A DNA stretch of 64,000 nucleotides from Erythrobacter sp. AP23 (GTDB lineage Bacteria > Pseudomonadota > Alphaproteobacteria > Sphingomonadales > Sphingomonadaceae): positions 434,001-498,000 of the forward strand of contig NZ_LNBY01000001.1 in NCBI RefSeq assembly GCF_001542855.1, in the 5' to 3' direction. A model generated the notes under the pieces. It saw only the letters and a list, made by a program, of their open reading frames with translations. It searched no databases and had not been told where the DNA came from. Made by a program: the position numbers and the translations under genes. Every line of letters begins with the position of its first letter. Position 1 is the first letter of the stretch. This document shows positions 1-8,034 of this stretch, one piece after another.

Positions 1-1481
1 TCGCGGCCGACGTAATCGCACGCTTCCAGCGCCTGCGTGGACGTGAAGTGCGTTTCCAGACCGGCACCGACGAGCATGGTTTGAAAATGGCCCAGAAGGC
101 GCGCGAACTGGGCAAGACCCCGCGTGAGCTGGCGGATGAAATGTCCGGCCATTTCAGGGAGCTGTTCGATGTTTTGAACATCTCCTACGATCGGTTCATC
201 CGTACTACCGATGCCGACCACCATCGCGCCAGCCAGGCCATCTGGCAGGCGATGGAGGCGAAAGGCGACCTCTATCTCGACCGCTACGAAGGCTGGTACT
301 CGGTCCGGGACGAAGCCTATTATGACGAGAAAGAACTCGTCGAAGGGGAGGGGGGCGAAAAACTCTCGCCCCAGGGCACGCCGGTCGAATGGACCGAGGA
401 AGAAACATGGTTCTTCCGCCTTTCGAAATATGCCGAACCGCTGCTCGAATTGCTCAACACACCGGGCTTCCTCGAACCGGCAAGCCGCCGCAACGAGATG
501 ATCGCCTTTGTCGAGCGCGGCCTGCAGGACCTCTCCGTCAGCCGCACAAGTTTCGACTGGGGCGTGAAGGTGCCCAATAGCGACGACCACGTAATGTACG
601 TCTGGGTCGATGCGCTGACCAACTACATCACCGGCGTAGGCTACCCCGATGGCGGCGAGTTGTGGGACAAATTCTGGCCCGCCGATCTCCACCTGATCGG
701 CAAAGACATCGTCCGCTTCCACACGATCTACTGGCCCGCATTCCTGATGAGTGCGGACCTGCCCTTGCCGAAAAAGGTCTTCGGACACGGCTTCCTGCTC
801 AACCGCGGAGTCAAGGAATCGAAATCGGCCGGCAATGTGACCGATCCGATGGAACTGGCCGACAAATTCGGCGTCGATGCGTTGCGCTATTTCCTGATGG
901 CCGAGGTTACCTTCGGACAAGATGGAAGCTATTCTGCGGAAGCGCTTGTAAACAAGGTGAATGCCGAGCTGGCCAACAGCTTCGGAAACCTCGCGCAACG
1001 CACGCTTTCGATGATCGCCAAGAACATGGACGGCAAGCTCGAGACCTTCGAGCCGGAGGGTGACGACAAGGCGCTGCTCGCCAAGGTAGGCGAAGCGTGC
1101 GCCGAAACCTTGCCGCGCCAATTCGATCGGCTCGCCTTTTCTGTCGGGATCGATGCCTGGCTCAAGGCCGTTTATGCCTGCAATGCCTATGTCGACGAGC
1201 AGGCGCCCTGGGCGCTCAAGAAAACCGATCCGGAACGCATGAAGGCCGTGCTGCAGACGCTGTTCATCGCCATTCGCGACCTCGCCATCGCGATCCAGCC
1301 CGTGGTGCCGGAAAAGGCCGCTGCGGTACTCGACCAACTCGGTGTCGATGCACATCGTCGCAGCTATGCCGATCTCGCCGATGCCGGGTGGTTCCACGCT
1401 CTTGTCTCCGCCGGGCACGCGATCGCCAAACCCACCCCGGTATTCCCGCGTCTCGAGTTACTGGCCGAGGAGCCGGCCTGA
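1..1481 (+). CDS. metG: Methionyl-tRNA synthetase, 5' end missing
   Basis: Charges tRNA-Met with methionine in the cytoplasm. The frame is already open at base 3 (reading AADVIARFQRLRGREV before the TGTDEHG motif), so the true start and the HIGH-like signature lie upstream of the window. Visible are the class I core (TGTDEHGLKMAQ), WVDALTNYITG, the GKDIVRFH segment and the anticodon-binding helical region, ending PVFPRLELLAEEPA with no C-terminal tRNA-binding appendage. The usual KMSKS loop reads KESKS (GVKESKSAGN), an unusual Met to Glu change. No zinc-knuckle cysteines are seen in the connective peptide. The TGA stop overlaps the tatD ATG by one base, so the two are probably translationally coupled. 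Confidence 0.96.
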   Translation, partial: AADVIARFQRLRGREVRFQTGTDEHGLKMAQKARELGKTPRELADEMSGHFRELFDVLNISYDRFIRTTDADHHRASQAIWQAMEAKGDLYLDRYEGWYSVRDEAYYDEKELVEGEGGEKLSPQGTPVEWTEEETWFFRLSKYAEPLLELLNTPGFLEPASRRNEMIAFVERGLQDLSVSRTSFDWGVKVPNSDDHVMYVWVDALTNYITGVGYPDGGELWDKFWPADLHLIGKDIVRFHTIYWPAFLMSADLPLPKKVFGHGFLLNRGVKESKSAGNVTDPMELADKFGVDALRYFLMAEVTFGQDGSYSAEALVNKVNAELANSFGNLAQRTLSMIAKNMDGKLETFEPEGDDKALLAKVGEACAETLPRQFDRLAFSVGIDAWLKAVYACNAYVDEQAPWALKKTDPERMKAVLQTLFIAIRDLAIAIQPVVPEKAAAVLDQLGVDAHRRSYADLADAGWFHALVSAGHAIAKPTPVFPRLELLAEEPA

Positions 1482-2257
1482 TGCTGGTCGACAGCCATTG
1501 CCACCTCGAATACGAAGGTCTGGTCGATGACCAAGCCGGTGTGCTCGATCGCGCACGGGACGCGGGTGTTCAGGCTTTCCTCAATATCTCGACCAAGCGA
1601 GCGGAGTGGGGTCAGGTCGTCGGCACGGCGCAGGCCAAGCCCGATGTCTTCGCCAGCGTCGGGATCCACCCGCACCATGCGGACCAGCATCTCGACCTGA
1701 CCCGCGAAGAATTGCTCGAGGCGACCCGCGATAACAAGGTCGTCGGTATCGGCGAAACCGGTCTCGACTATTTTTACGACCATTCGGACCGCGAGGCGCA
1801 GCAGAGGCTTTTCCGCCTCCACATCGATGTGGCGCGTGAGGTTCAGCTACCAGTGATCATCCACACGCGCGATGCGGAAGAGGACACGCTGGCAATCTTG
1901 GAGGATGAATTGGGGAAGGGGGCCTTCCCCGCGCTGATCCACTGTTTCACCGCCTCGGCCGAGTTCGGCGAGCGTGTGCTCGACCTCGGCCTATCGGTTT
2001 CTATCTCGGGCATCGTCACCTTCAAGAACGCGAAGGACTTGCAGCATTTCGCCAAGGGCATTCCCCAAGGCCGGCTGCTGGTCGAAACCGACAGCCCGTT
2101 CCTCGCCCCCGTCCCGCATCGCGGCAAGACGTGTGAGCCAGGTTACGTGCGTGACACGGCGCAGTTCCTCGCCGATCTGCGGTCCGAAAGCCTCGACGAA
2201 TTGGCAGGCTACACCACACGAAACTTCTACACGCTGTTCAATAAGGCGTCCGCATGA
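1481..2257 (+). CDS. tatD: TatD family metal-dependent DNase/hydrolase
   Basis: A 258-residue TIM-barrel metallohydrolase of the TatD/YcfH type, probably a 3'-5' exonuclease acting on DNA or a related phosphodiester. All family motifs are present: DSHCHLE at the N-terminus, GIHPHH, GIGETGLDY, VIIHTRDA, HCFTAS and ETDSPFLAP near the C-terminus, supplying the two-metal ligands. The ATG is chosen because it starts the conserved MLVDSHCH and overlaps the metG stop (TGATG). Its own stop overlaps the next gene by 4 bases. The metG-tatD-PhnP-like order is common in proteobacteria and suggests one transcript. Exact substrate is not known from sequence. Confidence 0.95.
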   Translation: MLVDSHCHLEYEGLVDDQAGVLDRARDAGVQAFLNISTKRAEWGQVVGTAQAKPDVFASVGIHPHHADQHLDLTREELLEATRDNKVVGIGETGLDYFYDHSDREAQQRLFRLHIDVAREVQLPVIIHTRDAEEDTLAILEDELGKGAFPALIHCFTASAEFGERVLDLGLSVSISGIVTFKNAKDLQHFAKGIPQGRLLVETDSPFLAPVPHRGKTCEPGYVRDTAQFLADLRSESLDELAGYTTRNFYTLFNKASA

Positions 2258-3021
2258 AGCTGCTGATGCTCGGCTCGGGCACCTCGACCGGGGTGCCGCG
2301 GATCGGCAATGACTGGGGCGAATGCGATCCCCGCGAACCGCGCAACCGCCGCTCGCGTGTGTCGATCATTGTCGAGAACGACACGGGCCAGAAGATACTG
2401 GTCGACACCTCGACCGATCTGCGCGCTCAATTGTTGGCCAATGGAATCGCAAAAGTCGACGCGGTCTTCTGGACGCACGACCATGCGGATCATTGCCACG
2501 GCATCGATGATCTGCGCGTGATGCGCTACGATCGCAGCAACCCATTGCCCGGATTTGCCAGCAAGGTCACCTGCGAGCGGCTGCGCCGGCGTTTCGACTA
2601 CGTCTTCGAGGGTCAGTTCGGCTATCCTACAGTGATCGGGCTCAAGGATATCACGAGTGTTCAATTGGTTGCGGGTTTCTCCTTCGACCATGTCGAGATG
2701 CCGCACGGGCCGGTCACCAGCACCGGTTTCCGCTTCGAAGCGGATGGCAAGTCGATTGTATACGCTACCGACTTCAGCGAGATAACGCCCGCCATGGTCC
2801 GCTGCTTCGAACGCGCCGACATCCTCGTTGTGGACTGCCTTCGCAGGCGACCGCATCCCACGCATGCCAATCTCGACATGGCCCTTGAGCTGGCGCGCAA
2901 GGCCAAGGTTCGCAGGACGGTGCTAACGCATATGGACAAAAGCATGGACTATCGCAGCCTATGCGCCGAGGTCCCCGATCACGTCACGGTCGGGTATGAC
3001 GGACTGGAGATGGTGGCATGA
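2254..3021 (+). CDS. MBL-fold metallohydrolase, PhnP-like
   Basis: A 255-residue metallo-beta-lactamase fold hydrolase. It opens with MLGSGTSTGVPRIG, typical of the PhnP branch of cyclic phosphodiesterases, and carries the metal-binding motif THDHADHCHG (HxHxDH) near residue 70 and further ligands in MPHGPV, YATDFSE and the final THMD. Likely cleaves a small phosphodiester, perhaps a cyclic nucleotide or sugar phosphate; substrate unknown. The ATG overlaps the tatD stop (ATGA), and its own stop overlaps the ATG of the tiny membrane protein behind it, so the four genes from metG read as one operon. Confidence 0.9.
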   Translation: MKLLMLGSGTSTGVPRIGNDWGECDPREPRNRRSRVSIIVENDTGQKILVDTSTDLRAQLLANGIAKVDAVFWTHDHADHCHGIDDLRVMRYDRSNPLPGFASKVTCERLRRRFDYVFEGQFGYPTVIGLKDITSVQLVAGFSFDHVEMPHGPVTSTGFRFEADGKSIVYATDFSEITPAMVRCFERADILVVDCLRRRPHPTHANLDMALELARKAKVRRTVLTHMDKSMDYRSLCAEVPDHVTVGYDGLEMVA

Positions 3022-3185
3022 ACGAATATCAGATCGTTTCCCTGGTCTCGCTGGTCGGCTTCCTGATCTTCATCGCGTCGGGCTTTCGTTCGCACAATGT
3101 GGGATGGAAGAAAGGCTTCTTCATGGCGGGCGCGTGGGCAGGGATCTTCGCAATCGTGATCCTGTTCATCGATATGGTGCGCTAA
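3018..3185 (+). CDS. Small two-helix membrane protein, unknown function
   Basis: A 55-residue open frame whose ATG overlaps the stop of the preceding hydrolase (ATGA). It reads MNEYQIVSLVSLVGF and so on: a first hydrophobic helix (about residues 6-22), a short basic loop (FRSHNVGWKKG) and a second helix (about 35-51), ending DMVR before TAA. The coupling to an upstream stop, the two clean membrane segments and the absence of rare codons make it a probable real gene rather than chance. I do not recognise a family; it may sit in the inner membrane as a small accessory protein. Confidence 0.7.
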   Translation: MNEYQIVSLVSLVGFLIFIASGFRSHNVGWKKGFFMAGAWAGIFAIVILFIDMVR

Positions 3186-3255
3186 TCGCACTTTGGGCAT
3201 CGATTGGGTCGCGTGGCGATGGAGCACTGGCGTAGAGAATACGCCGAGAATTCCG

Positions 3256-4938
3256 CTATTTCTGGACTTCCATATCCGCGCAGCCATCCGCAGTAGTGGG
3301 AACGCCATGACGCTTGCGGCGAATGTCGAACGCAACCGCCTTCAAGATCGAGACGCCCATCAGGGCCACGACGAAACTGAACGGCAATGCTCCGATGATC
3401 ATGGTGATGCGGATCGCCTCGATCCCGCCCAGGATCAGCATGCTCCCCACGATGAAGGCCAGCGCTGCGCCCCAGAATAGGATGTGAAAGCGGCGAGCGC
3501 CTTCGGTATCTCCCGCCCCGTTGATCGTGTTGACGATCAGGATTGCGCTGTCGGTCGAAGTGATGAGGTAGGTCATCAGCAGGACAACGACGAGGCCCGA
3601 AACGATCGCGGCGATCGCAGGATCGAGTAGCACGGCAAGCGTGGCGTAGAGCTGGTCGGAAATGACGGTATCGACGATTCTGCCTTGCGCGGCTCCGCTG
3701 AGTTCGAGATCGATCGCGGTACCGCCGACGATGGTCATCCACACGAAACACATGAGCGAGGGTACTAGGATCACGCCCAGAACATATTCACGGATCGTCC
3801 GGCCACGCGAGATGCGCGCGATGAACATCCCGACAAAGGGTGCAAAAGCGATCCACCACGCCCAATAAAAGACCGTCCAGTCGAGCTGCCATTGCACCAG
3901 TGCAGCGCCGAATGCGCCGCCGGGCTCGAACAATGTGAGCGAATTCGGCACGAGCGTGCGCAAATAATCCCACAGGCCTACACCCAGCAGCCGGAGGCCG
4001 AAGAAGCCCGAACCTGCGATGACGAACAGGGCCAAGAGCGCGAATGACAGGCCCATATTGAGGTTCGACAGCCATTTGATTCCTCGGCCCACGCCCGACA
4101 GAGCGCTGAGGGTCGAGGCACCGATGAGGATTACCAGGGCCACGATGATCGCCATGGCCGAAGATGAACCGTCGGGCTCGAGCAGCCAGTCGCCAAGCCC
4201 GAGGCGAGAGAGGCCGGCCACGAATTGCTCTACGCCGAGACCCATGGTTACGGCCACTCCGAGAATGGTCGCGACGACCGCGACGATATCGATCAGGTGA
4301 CCCCATCTGCCCGACAGATGCAGCCCGAACAGCGGTGCAAGCGCCGAGCGAACCGTGAGCGGCAGGTTGCGACGATAGGCGACATAGCCAATCGCCAGGC
4401 CGACCAGCGCGTAGGTTGCCCAAGCGGCGAACCCCCAGTGCAGGAATGTGAAGGTATAGGCAGAGCGTACCGCCTCGGCCGATCGCGTCTCGATCGAGCC
4501 GCGGATGATCTCTGGATTGTCCGTGAAATGCGCCAGCGGTTCGCCGGTCGAATAGGTTAGCAATCCAATACCTATGCCGGCTCCGAACAGCATCGCGAAC
4601 CAGGAAAAACGCCCGAACTCCGGCTTCTCGCCCGGATTGCCGATGGGCAGGTTACCAGACTGGGGAACAAGGGCCAGCATGAAACAGGTGAACATGAGGA
4701 AAGCGACGAGATAGACGTACCAGCCCGCGAAGGAGGCGATGATGTTCGAATTGGCGGCGGTCAGAGTCTCGCTTGCACTGACCGGGAAAAATATCGCCCA
4801 CATAATCAGCAGCGAAACGATCACCTTGGAAGGGATCGTAACCGCCCGACTGAAGCCATCGTAGAAACCGCGGTCATGCGTTTCGATCGGAAGCTCGACC
4901 AGGGGTGGCGCAACCGGAGTGTCGCTTCGGGCTGTCAT
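3256..4938 (-). CDS. BCCT family betaine/choline/carnitine-type transporter
   Basis: A 560-residue inner-membrane transporter of the BCCT family, which import quaternary ammonium or similar zwitterionic osmolytes driven by sodium or protons. Seen are about twelve hydrophobic segments, the family glycine-rich stretch GAGIGIGLLTYSTGEP, and the signature around YWAWWIAFAPFVGMFIARISRGRT with the aromatic box tryptophans. There is no long C-terminal regulatory tail like that of BetP. The substrate cannot be assigned; glycine betaine, choline or DMSP-like osmolytes fit a marine lifestyle (inference). It stands alone, divergent from mazG across a 312-base gap that holds two inverted repeats. Confidence 0.93.
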   Translation of the reverse strand: MTARSDTPVAPPLVELPIETHDRGFYDGFSRAVTIPSKVIVSLLIMWAIFFPVSASETLTAANSNIIASFAGWYVYLVAFLMFTCFMLALVPQSGNLPIGNPGEKPEFGRFSWFAMLFGAGIGIGLLTYSTGEPLAHFTDNPEIIRGSIETRSAEAVRSAYTFTFLHWGFAAWATYALVGLAIGYVAYRRNLPLTVRSALAPLFGLHLSGRWGHLIDIVAVVATILGVAVTMGLGVEQFVAGLSRLGLGDWLLEPDGSSSAMAIIVALVILIGASTLSALSGVGRGIKWLSNLNMGLSFALLALFVIAGSGFFGLRLLGVGLWDYLRTLVPNSLTLFEPGGAFGAALVQWQLDWTVFYWAWWIAFAPFVGMFIARISRGRTIREYVLGVILVPSLMCFVWMTIVGGTAIDLELSGAAQGRIVDTVISDQLYATLAVLLDPAIAAIVSGLVVVLLMTYLITSTDSAILIVNTINGAGDTEGARRFHILFWGAALAFIVGSMLILGGIEAIRITMIIGALPFSFVVALMGVSILKAVAFDIRRKRHGVPTTADGCADMEVQK

Positions 4939-5250
4939 CGGTCAGAATTTCCTCTTGGATTGTGGGTGCCGTCTTTGGCGCTGTCGCAATTCGCATGGCG
5001 GCGCGAGTTTTGCGATAGCTAGTCAGCATAGAAAGCGAGATTGGCAATGCAAATGACGCGGTTCACGGCTGAAATTTTATGGGGCTGACGCCAATCAGCC
5101 GGCATCCTGCGACGTTCTATCGTTCGCCCCAGCCAACGTTTCCCGACATCGTGCATTTAACATAATATATGTTATCGTCGCAGTAGTCAGGATGGGGATG
5201 GTGTCGCGCGTGCTCTATCGCGCTCCTGCCCCACTGGCTAGATTGGCCCG
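4939..5250. promoter_or_regulatory. Divergent BCCT/mazG intergenic region with two inverted repeats
   Basis: No convincing gene here. It must hold the promoters of the BCCT transporter (leftward) and mazG (rightward). Two dyads are visible: GGCTGA-6-TCAGCC at 5083-5100, and an AT-rich TAACAT-5-ATGTTA at 5158-5174 in otherwise GC-rich DNA. The latter is the kind of site bound by a small dimeric repressor (TetR, GntR or MarR type), but no regulator gene lies next to it, so the factor is unknown. Confidence 0.45.
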
Positions 5251-6015
5251 ATGTCCGACCAGACCGACAGACTGCTGAAGATCATGGCGCGGCTGCGCGA
5301 CCCGGAAACGGGATGCGAATGGGATACCGCCCAGAGCTTCGCGACAATCGCGCCTTACACGATCGAGGAAGCCTACGAAGTCGCCGACGCCATCGAGCGC
5401 GCCGACATGGACGAACTGCGCGGCGAATTGGGCGATTTGCTCTTCCAGGTCGTCTTCCACGCCCGGATGGCCGAAGAAAGCGGAGCTTTTCGTTACGAGG
5501 ACGTCGCTCGGGACATTTCGGACAAGATGGTTGCTCGCCATCCGCATATCTTCGGCGACGAAGGCGGCGTTATGGAAGATCGGCGCTGGGAAGACCTCAA
5601 GGCGGCCGAGCGCGCGGCTTCCGGCGCGACGAGCTCCATGGATGGCGTGGCCAAGGCGCTCCCGGCGCTGCTTCGCTCGCACAAACTCCAAAAACGAGCG
5701 GCACGCGTCGGTTTCGAATGGCCCGATGTCGAAGGACCAATCGCGAAGCTTCAGGAAGAAATCGAAGAACTCGACCAGGCGAAGACGGACGAAGATCGCC
5801 TGATGGAGGCCGGCGACGTCCTATTCGCCGCGGTCAACATTGTGCGCCGTTACGGCGTCGATCCCGAACAGGCTTTGCGCGCCTCCAATGCAAAATTCGA
5901 AAGGCGCTTCAGGGAGATGGAGAAGATAGCTGCAAGTGAGCAAGAGGATTTCTCTCGTCTCGATCTGGATTCGCAGGAAGAATACTGGCAGCGCGCCAAG
6001 CGCGAGATAGGCTAG
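5251..6015 (+). CDS. mazG: Nucleoside triphosphate pyrophosphohydrolase MazG
   Basis: A 254-residue all-alpha NTP pyrophosphohydrolase that cleaves (d)NTPs to NMP and pyrophosphate, a housekeeping role in removing aberrant nucleotides. It shows the two-repeat MazG layout: the first with CEWDTAQSFATIAPYTIEEAYEV and the acidic helix GELGDLLFQVVFHA, the second with GFEWPDVEGP, EEIEELDQA and GDVLFAAVNIVRRYGVDPE. The metal-binding EExxE plus ExxD pattern is intact in both. Its TAG stop is interlocked with the hflX stop of the opposite strand through a shared CTAG at 6012-6015. Confidence 0.96.
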   Translation: MSDQTDRLLKIMARLRDPETGCEWDTAQSFATIAPYTIEEAYEVADAIERADMDELRGELGDLLFQVVFHARMAEESGAFRYEDVARDISDKMVARHPHIFGDEGGVMEDRRWEDLKAAERAASGATSSMDGVAKALPALLRSHKLQKRAARVGFEWPDVEGPIAKLQEEIEELDQAKTDEDRLMEAGDVLFAAVNIVRRYGVDPEQALRASNAKFERRFREMEKIAASEQEDFSRLDLDSQEEYWQRAKREIG

Positions 6016-7349
6016 CCGATCGCCTCGAACTGGCCCAGCTCCTTGGGATTGAGCCGCACCGTAATACGCCGCACAGCGCCGCCCTCATCGTCCGCGACAT
6101 CCTCGATCACTTCCCCATGGGCATGCAGCCAAGCGATCCTGCGACCGTCGCTGGCCGGAACCTCGAAGGTTTGAAGCGAGGCATTGCGGGTCAGCATTTC
6201 CCCAAGCCGTTCGAGCAGGAGGTCGAGGCCCTCGCCCGTTACGGCAGATGTGGCGACGATATGCTCATCGGCCTCTACCTGCGCAGCCAGATCGTCTGCG
6301 GCTTCGGGGGTTAGGCGGTCCCATTTGTTCCAGACTTCGAGGATCGGTATCGAGGCATCCTCCCCCTCCCCCCCGACGACGTCGAGGTCGCGCAGGACCT
6401 GCAGCACTTGCGCCTTCTGCGCAGCAGTTGAAGGGTTCGAAATGTCGCGCACGTGACAGATGACATCCGCCGACGTCACTTCCTCCAATGTCGCGCGAAA
6501 GGCCGCGACGAGCTGTGTGGGCAGGTCTGAAATGAACCCGACCGTATCCGAGAGGATCGCCTTCTCGACCCCCGGCAAGGCAATCGCGCGCATCGTCGGG
6601 TCGAGAGTGGCGAAAAGCAGATCCTCCGCCATCACGCCTGCCCCTGTCAGGCGATTGAACAGCGTCGATTTGCCCGCATTGGTATAGCCGACCAGCGCGA
6701 CTACCGGCCACGGCGCACGCTCACGCCGCTCGCGGTGCAGGCCACGCGTCTTGCGGACCTGCTCCAATTCCTTGCGCAGGCGGCCCATGCGCTGGCGGAT
6801 CATTCGCCGGTCGGCTTCGATCTGCGTTTCGCCCGGCCCGCCGAGGAAGCCGAAACCGCCGCGTTGGCGTTCGAGGTGGGTCCAACTGCGCACCAGGCGG
6901 CTTTGCTGGTAATCGAGATGCGCCAGTTCGACCTGCAGGCGCCCTTCCGCGGTGGCAGCGCGTTCGCCGAAGATTTCCAGGATCAGCCCGGTTCGGTCGA
7001 TCACCTTGCGCCCGAGTTTTTCCTCGAGATTGCGTTGCTGAATCGGGCTGAGTGCCCCATCGACGACGACCAGTTCGGCCTCGTTCTGCTCGCAGGAGGT
7101 CCGGATATTGTCGACCTGCCCGGCGCCGAACAGGAGATTGGGACGCACGTCACGCACCGGCAGGACGAAGCTTTCGGCGATCACTATCCCGATCGCGAGA
7201 GCAAGTCCCTCCGCTTCCGCGAGGCGCGACTGGGCATCGAGGTCGTAGGCCATGCCACGGATATCCGGACACACCACGAGGGCCCGCGCCCCGCGGGAGA
7301 CCTCGCCCATCAAATCATCGTCGAAACTCAGCTGTCGTCCTCTTCCCAA
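6012..7349 (-). CDS. hflX: Ribosome-associated GTPase HflX
   Basis: A 445-residue GTPase that binds the 50S subunit and splits stalled ribosomes. The N-terminal HflX domain includes [11 protein letters not shown] and [18 protein letters not shown]; the linker holds [15 protein letters not shown]; the G domain has G1 [16 protein letters not shown]3 DTVGFI and G4 NKWD. The last gene of the ntr-hfq run. Start is uncertain: an in-frame TTG at 7349 overlaps the hfq 3' end by 22 bases, while the first in-frame ATG is at 7310; a GAAGAGGA-like ribosome site lies between them. Convergent with mazG, sharing CTAG. Confidence 0.96.
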   Translation of the reverse strand: MGRGRQLSFDDDLMGEVSRGARALVVCPDIRGMAYDLDAQSRLAEAEGLALAIGIVIAESFVLPVRDVRPNLLFGAGQVDNIRTSCEQNEAELVVVDGALSPIQQRNLEEKLGRKVIDRTGLILEIFGERAATAEGRLQVELAHLDYQQSRLVRSWTHLERQRGGFGFLGGPGETQIEADRRMIRQRMGRLRKELEQVRKTRGLHRERRERAPWPVVALVGYTNAGKSTLFNRLTGAGVMAEDLLFATLDPTMRAIALPGVEKAILSDTVGFISDLPTQLVAAFRATLEEVTSADVICHVRDISNPSTAAQKAQVLQVLRDLDVVGGEGEDASIPILEVWNKWDRLTPEAADDLAAQVEADEHIVATSAVTGEGLDLLLERLGEMLTRNASLQTFEVPASDGRRIAWLHAHGEVIEDVADDEGGAVRRITVRLNPKELGQFEAIG

Positions 7350-7867
7350 TCCTCGGTCAGATCGACCGGAGTGGCTGGCTGGACCGTCGATACGGCGTGC
7401 TTATAGGCCAGTTGCACATAGCCGTCGCGTTCCAGGAGCATGCAGAACAGGTCGTAAGCAGCGATTTTGCCCTGCAGCATCACGCCGTTGACGAGAAACA
7501 TCGTCACCTGTGCTTCGGCCTGCCGTACGCGACTGAGGAAAACGTCCTGCAGCAGGCGCTGCTTGGCACCCGAGCCCTGGCTGACGAACTGGCTGGTATC
7601 GATCGGCTGCGCGGGCATGATGGTGCTGATCGCGTGCTTGTAGACCAGTTGCGACTGGCCGTCGCGGCGCAGCAGGATCGAGAAATTGTCGAACCAGGTT
7701 ACGATGCCCTGCAGCTTGACGCCCTTGACGAGAAACATCGTCACCGGGGCCTTGTTCTTGCGCAACAAATTCAGAAACGCGTCCTGCAGGTTCGGAGGAC
7801 GGTTACCCTGCCCGCTTTCGGGCGGTTTTGAACGCGGTCGTGCCGAGAGTGTTCGATCGCCGGACAT
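7328..7867 (-). CDS. hfq: RNA chaperone Hfq with two tandem Sm-like domains
   Basis: A 179-residue protein, about twice the usual Hfq length, carrying two complete Hfq domains. Domain 1 (about residues 26-86): [31 protein letters not shown]. Domain 2 (about 104-166): [32 protein letters not shown]. Both keep the LQD of the proximal face and the YKH core of the uridine-binding pocket. A polar linker joins them, and there is an acidic tail (TEDWEEDDS). Start chosen at the ATG giving MSGDRT, with GGGAAAAG upstream; a longer in-frame extension to 7942 is unlike Hfq. Lies between ntrX and hflX, the usual alphaproteobacterial place. Six Sm units would need only three chains (inference). Confidence 0.95.
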   Translation of the reverse strand: MSGDRTLSARPRSKPPESGQGNRPPNLQDAFLNLLRKNKAPVTMFLVKGVKLQGIVTWFDNFSILLRRDGQSQLVYKHAISTIMPAQPIDTSQFVSQGSGAKQRLLQDVFLSRVRQAEAQVTMFLVNGVMLQGKIAAYDLFCMLLERDGYVQLAYKHAVSTVQPATPVDLTEDWEEDDS

Positions 7868-8034
7868 GTCTTTTCCCGTTTCTTGGCGGCCTTTCGAAAG
7901 ACCGCAATCTGGGCGCCCACCACGCCCGAGTGTGTTCGCCAATCGGTAGGAACATAGGTATCGTGGAAGATAATCTCAAATGGCGCAACGTATTCCTGAT
8001 TGTGTCAGAGAACGCGCAACTTGGGCCGTGCGCA

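Noticed and set aside
5157..5174. CtrA box in the BCCT/mazG gap (contains TTAA)
   Set aside because: The second TTAA is not found seven bases after the first; the element is a dyad of TAACAT instead.
7868..7942. N-terminal extension of Hfq by 25 residues
   Set aside because: The frame is open, but the added sequence is unlike Hfq and the ATG at 7867 has a plausible ribosome site and the usual MS-DRT-like start.
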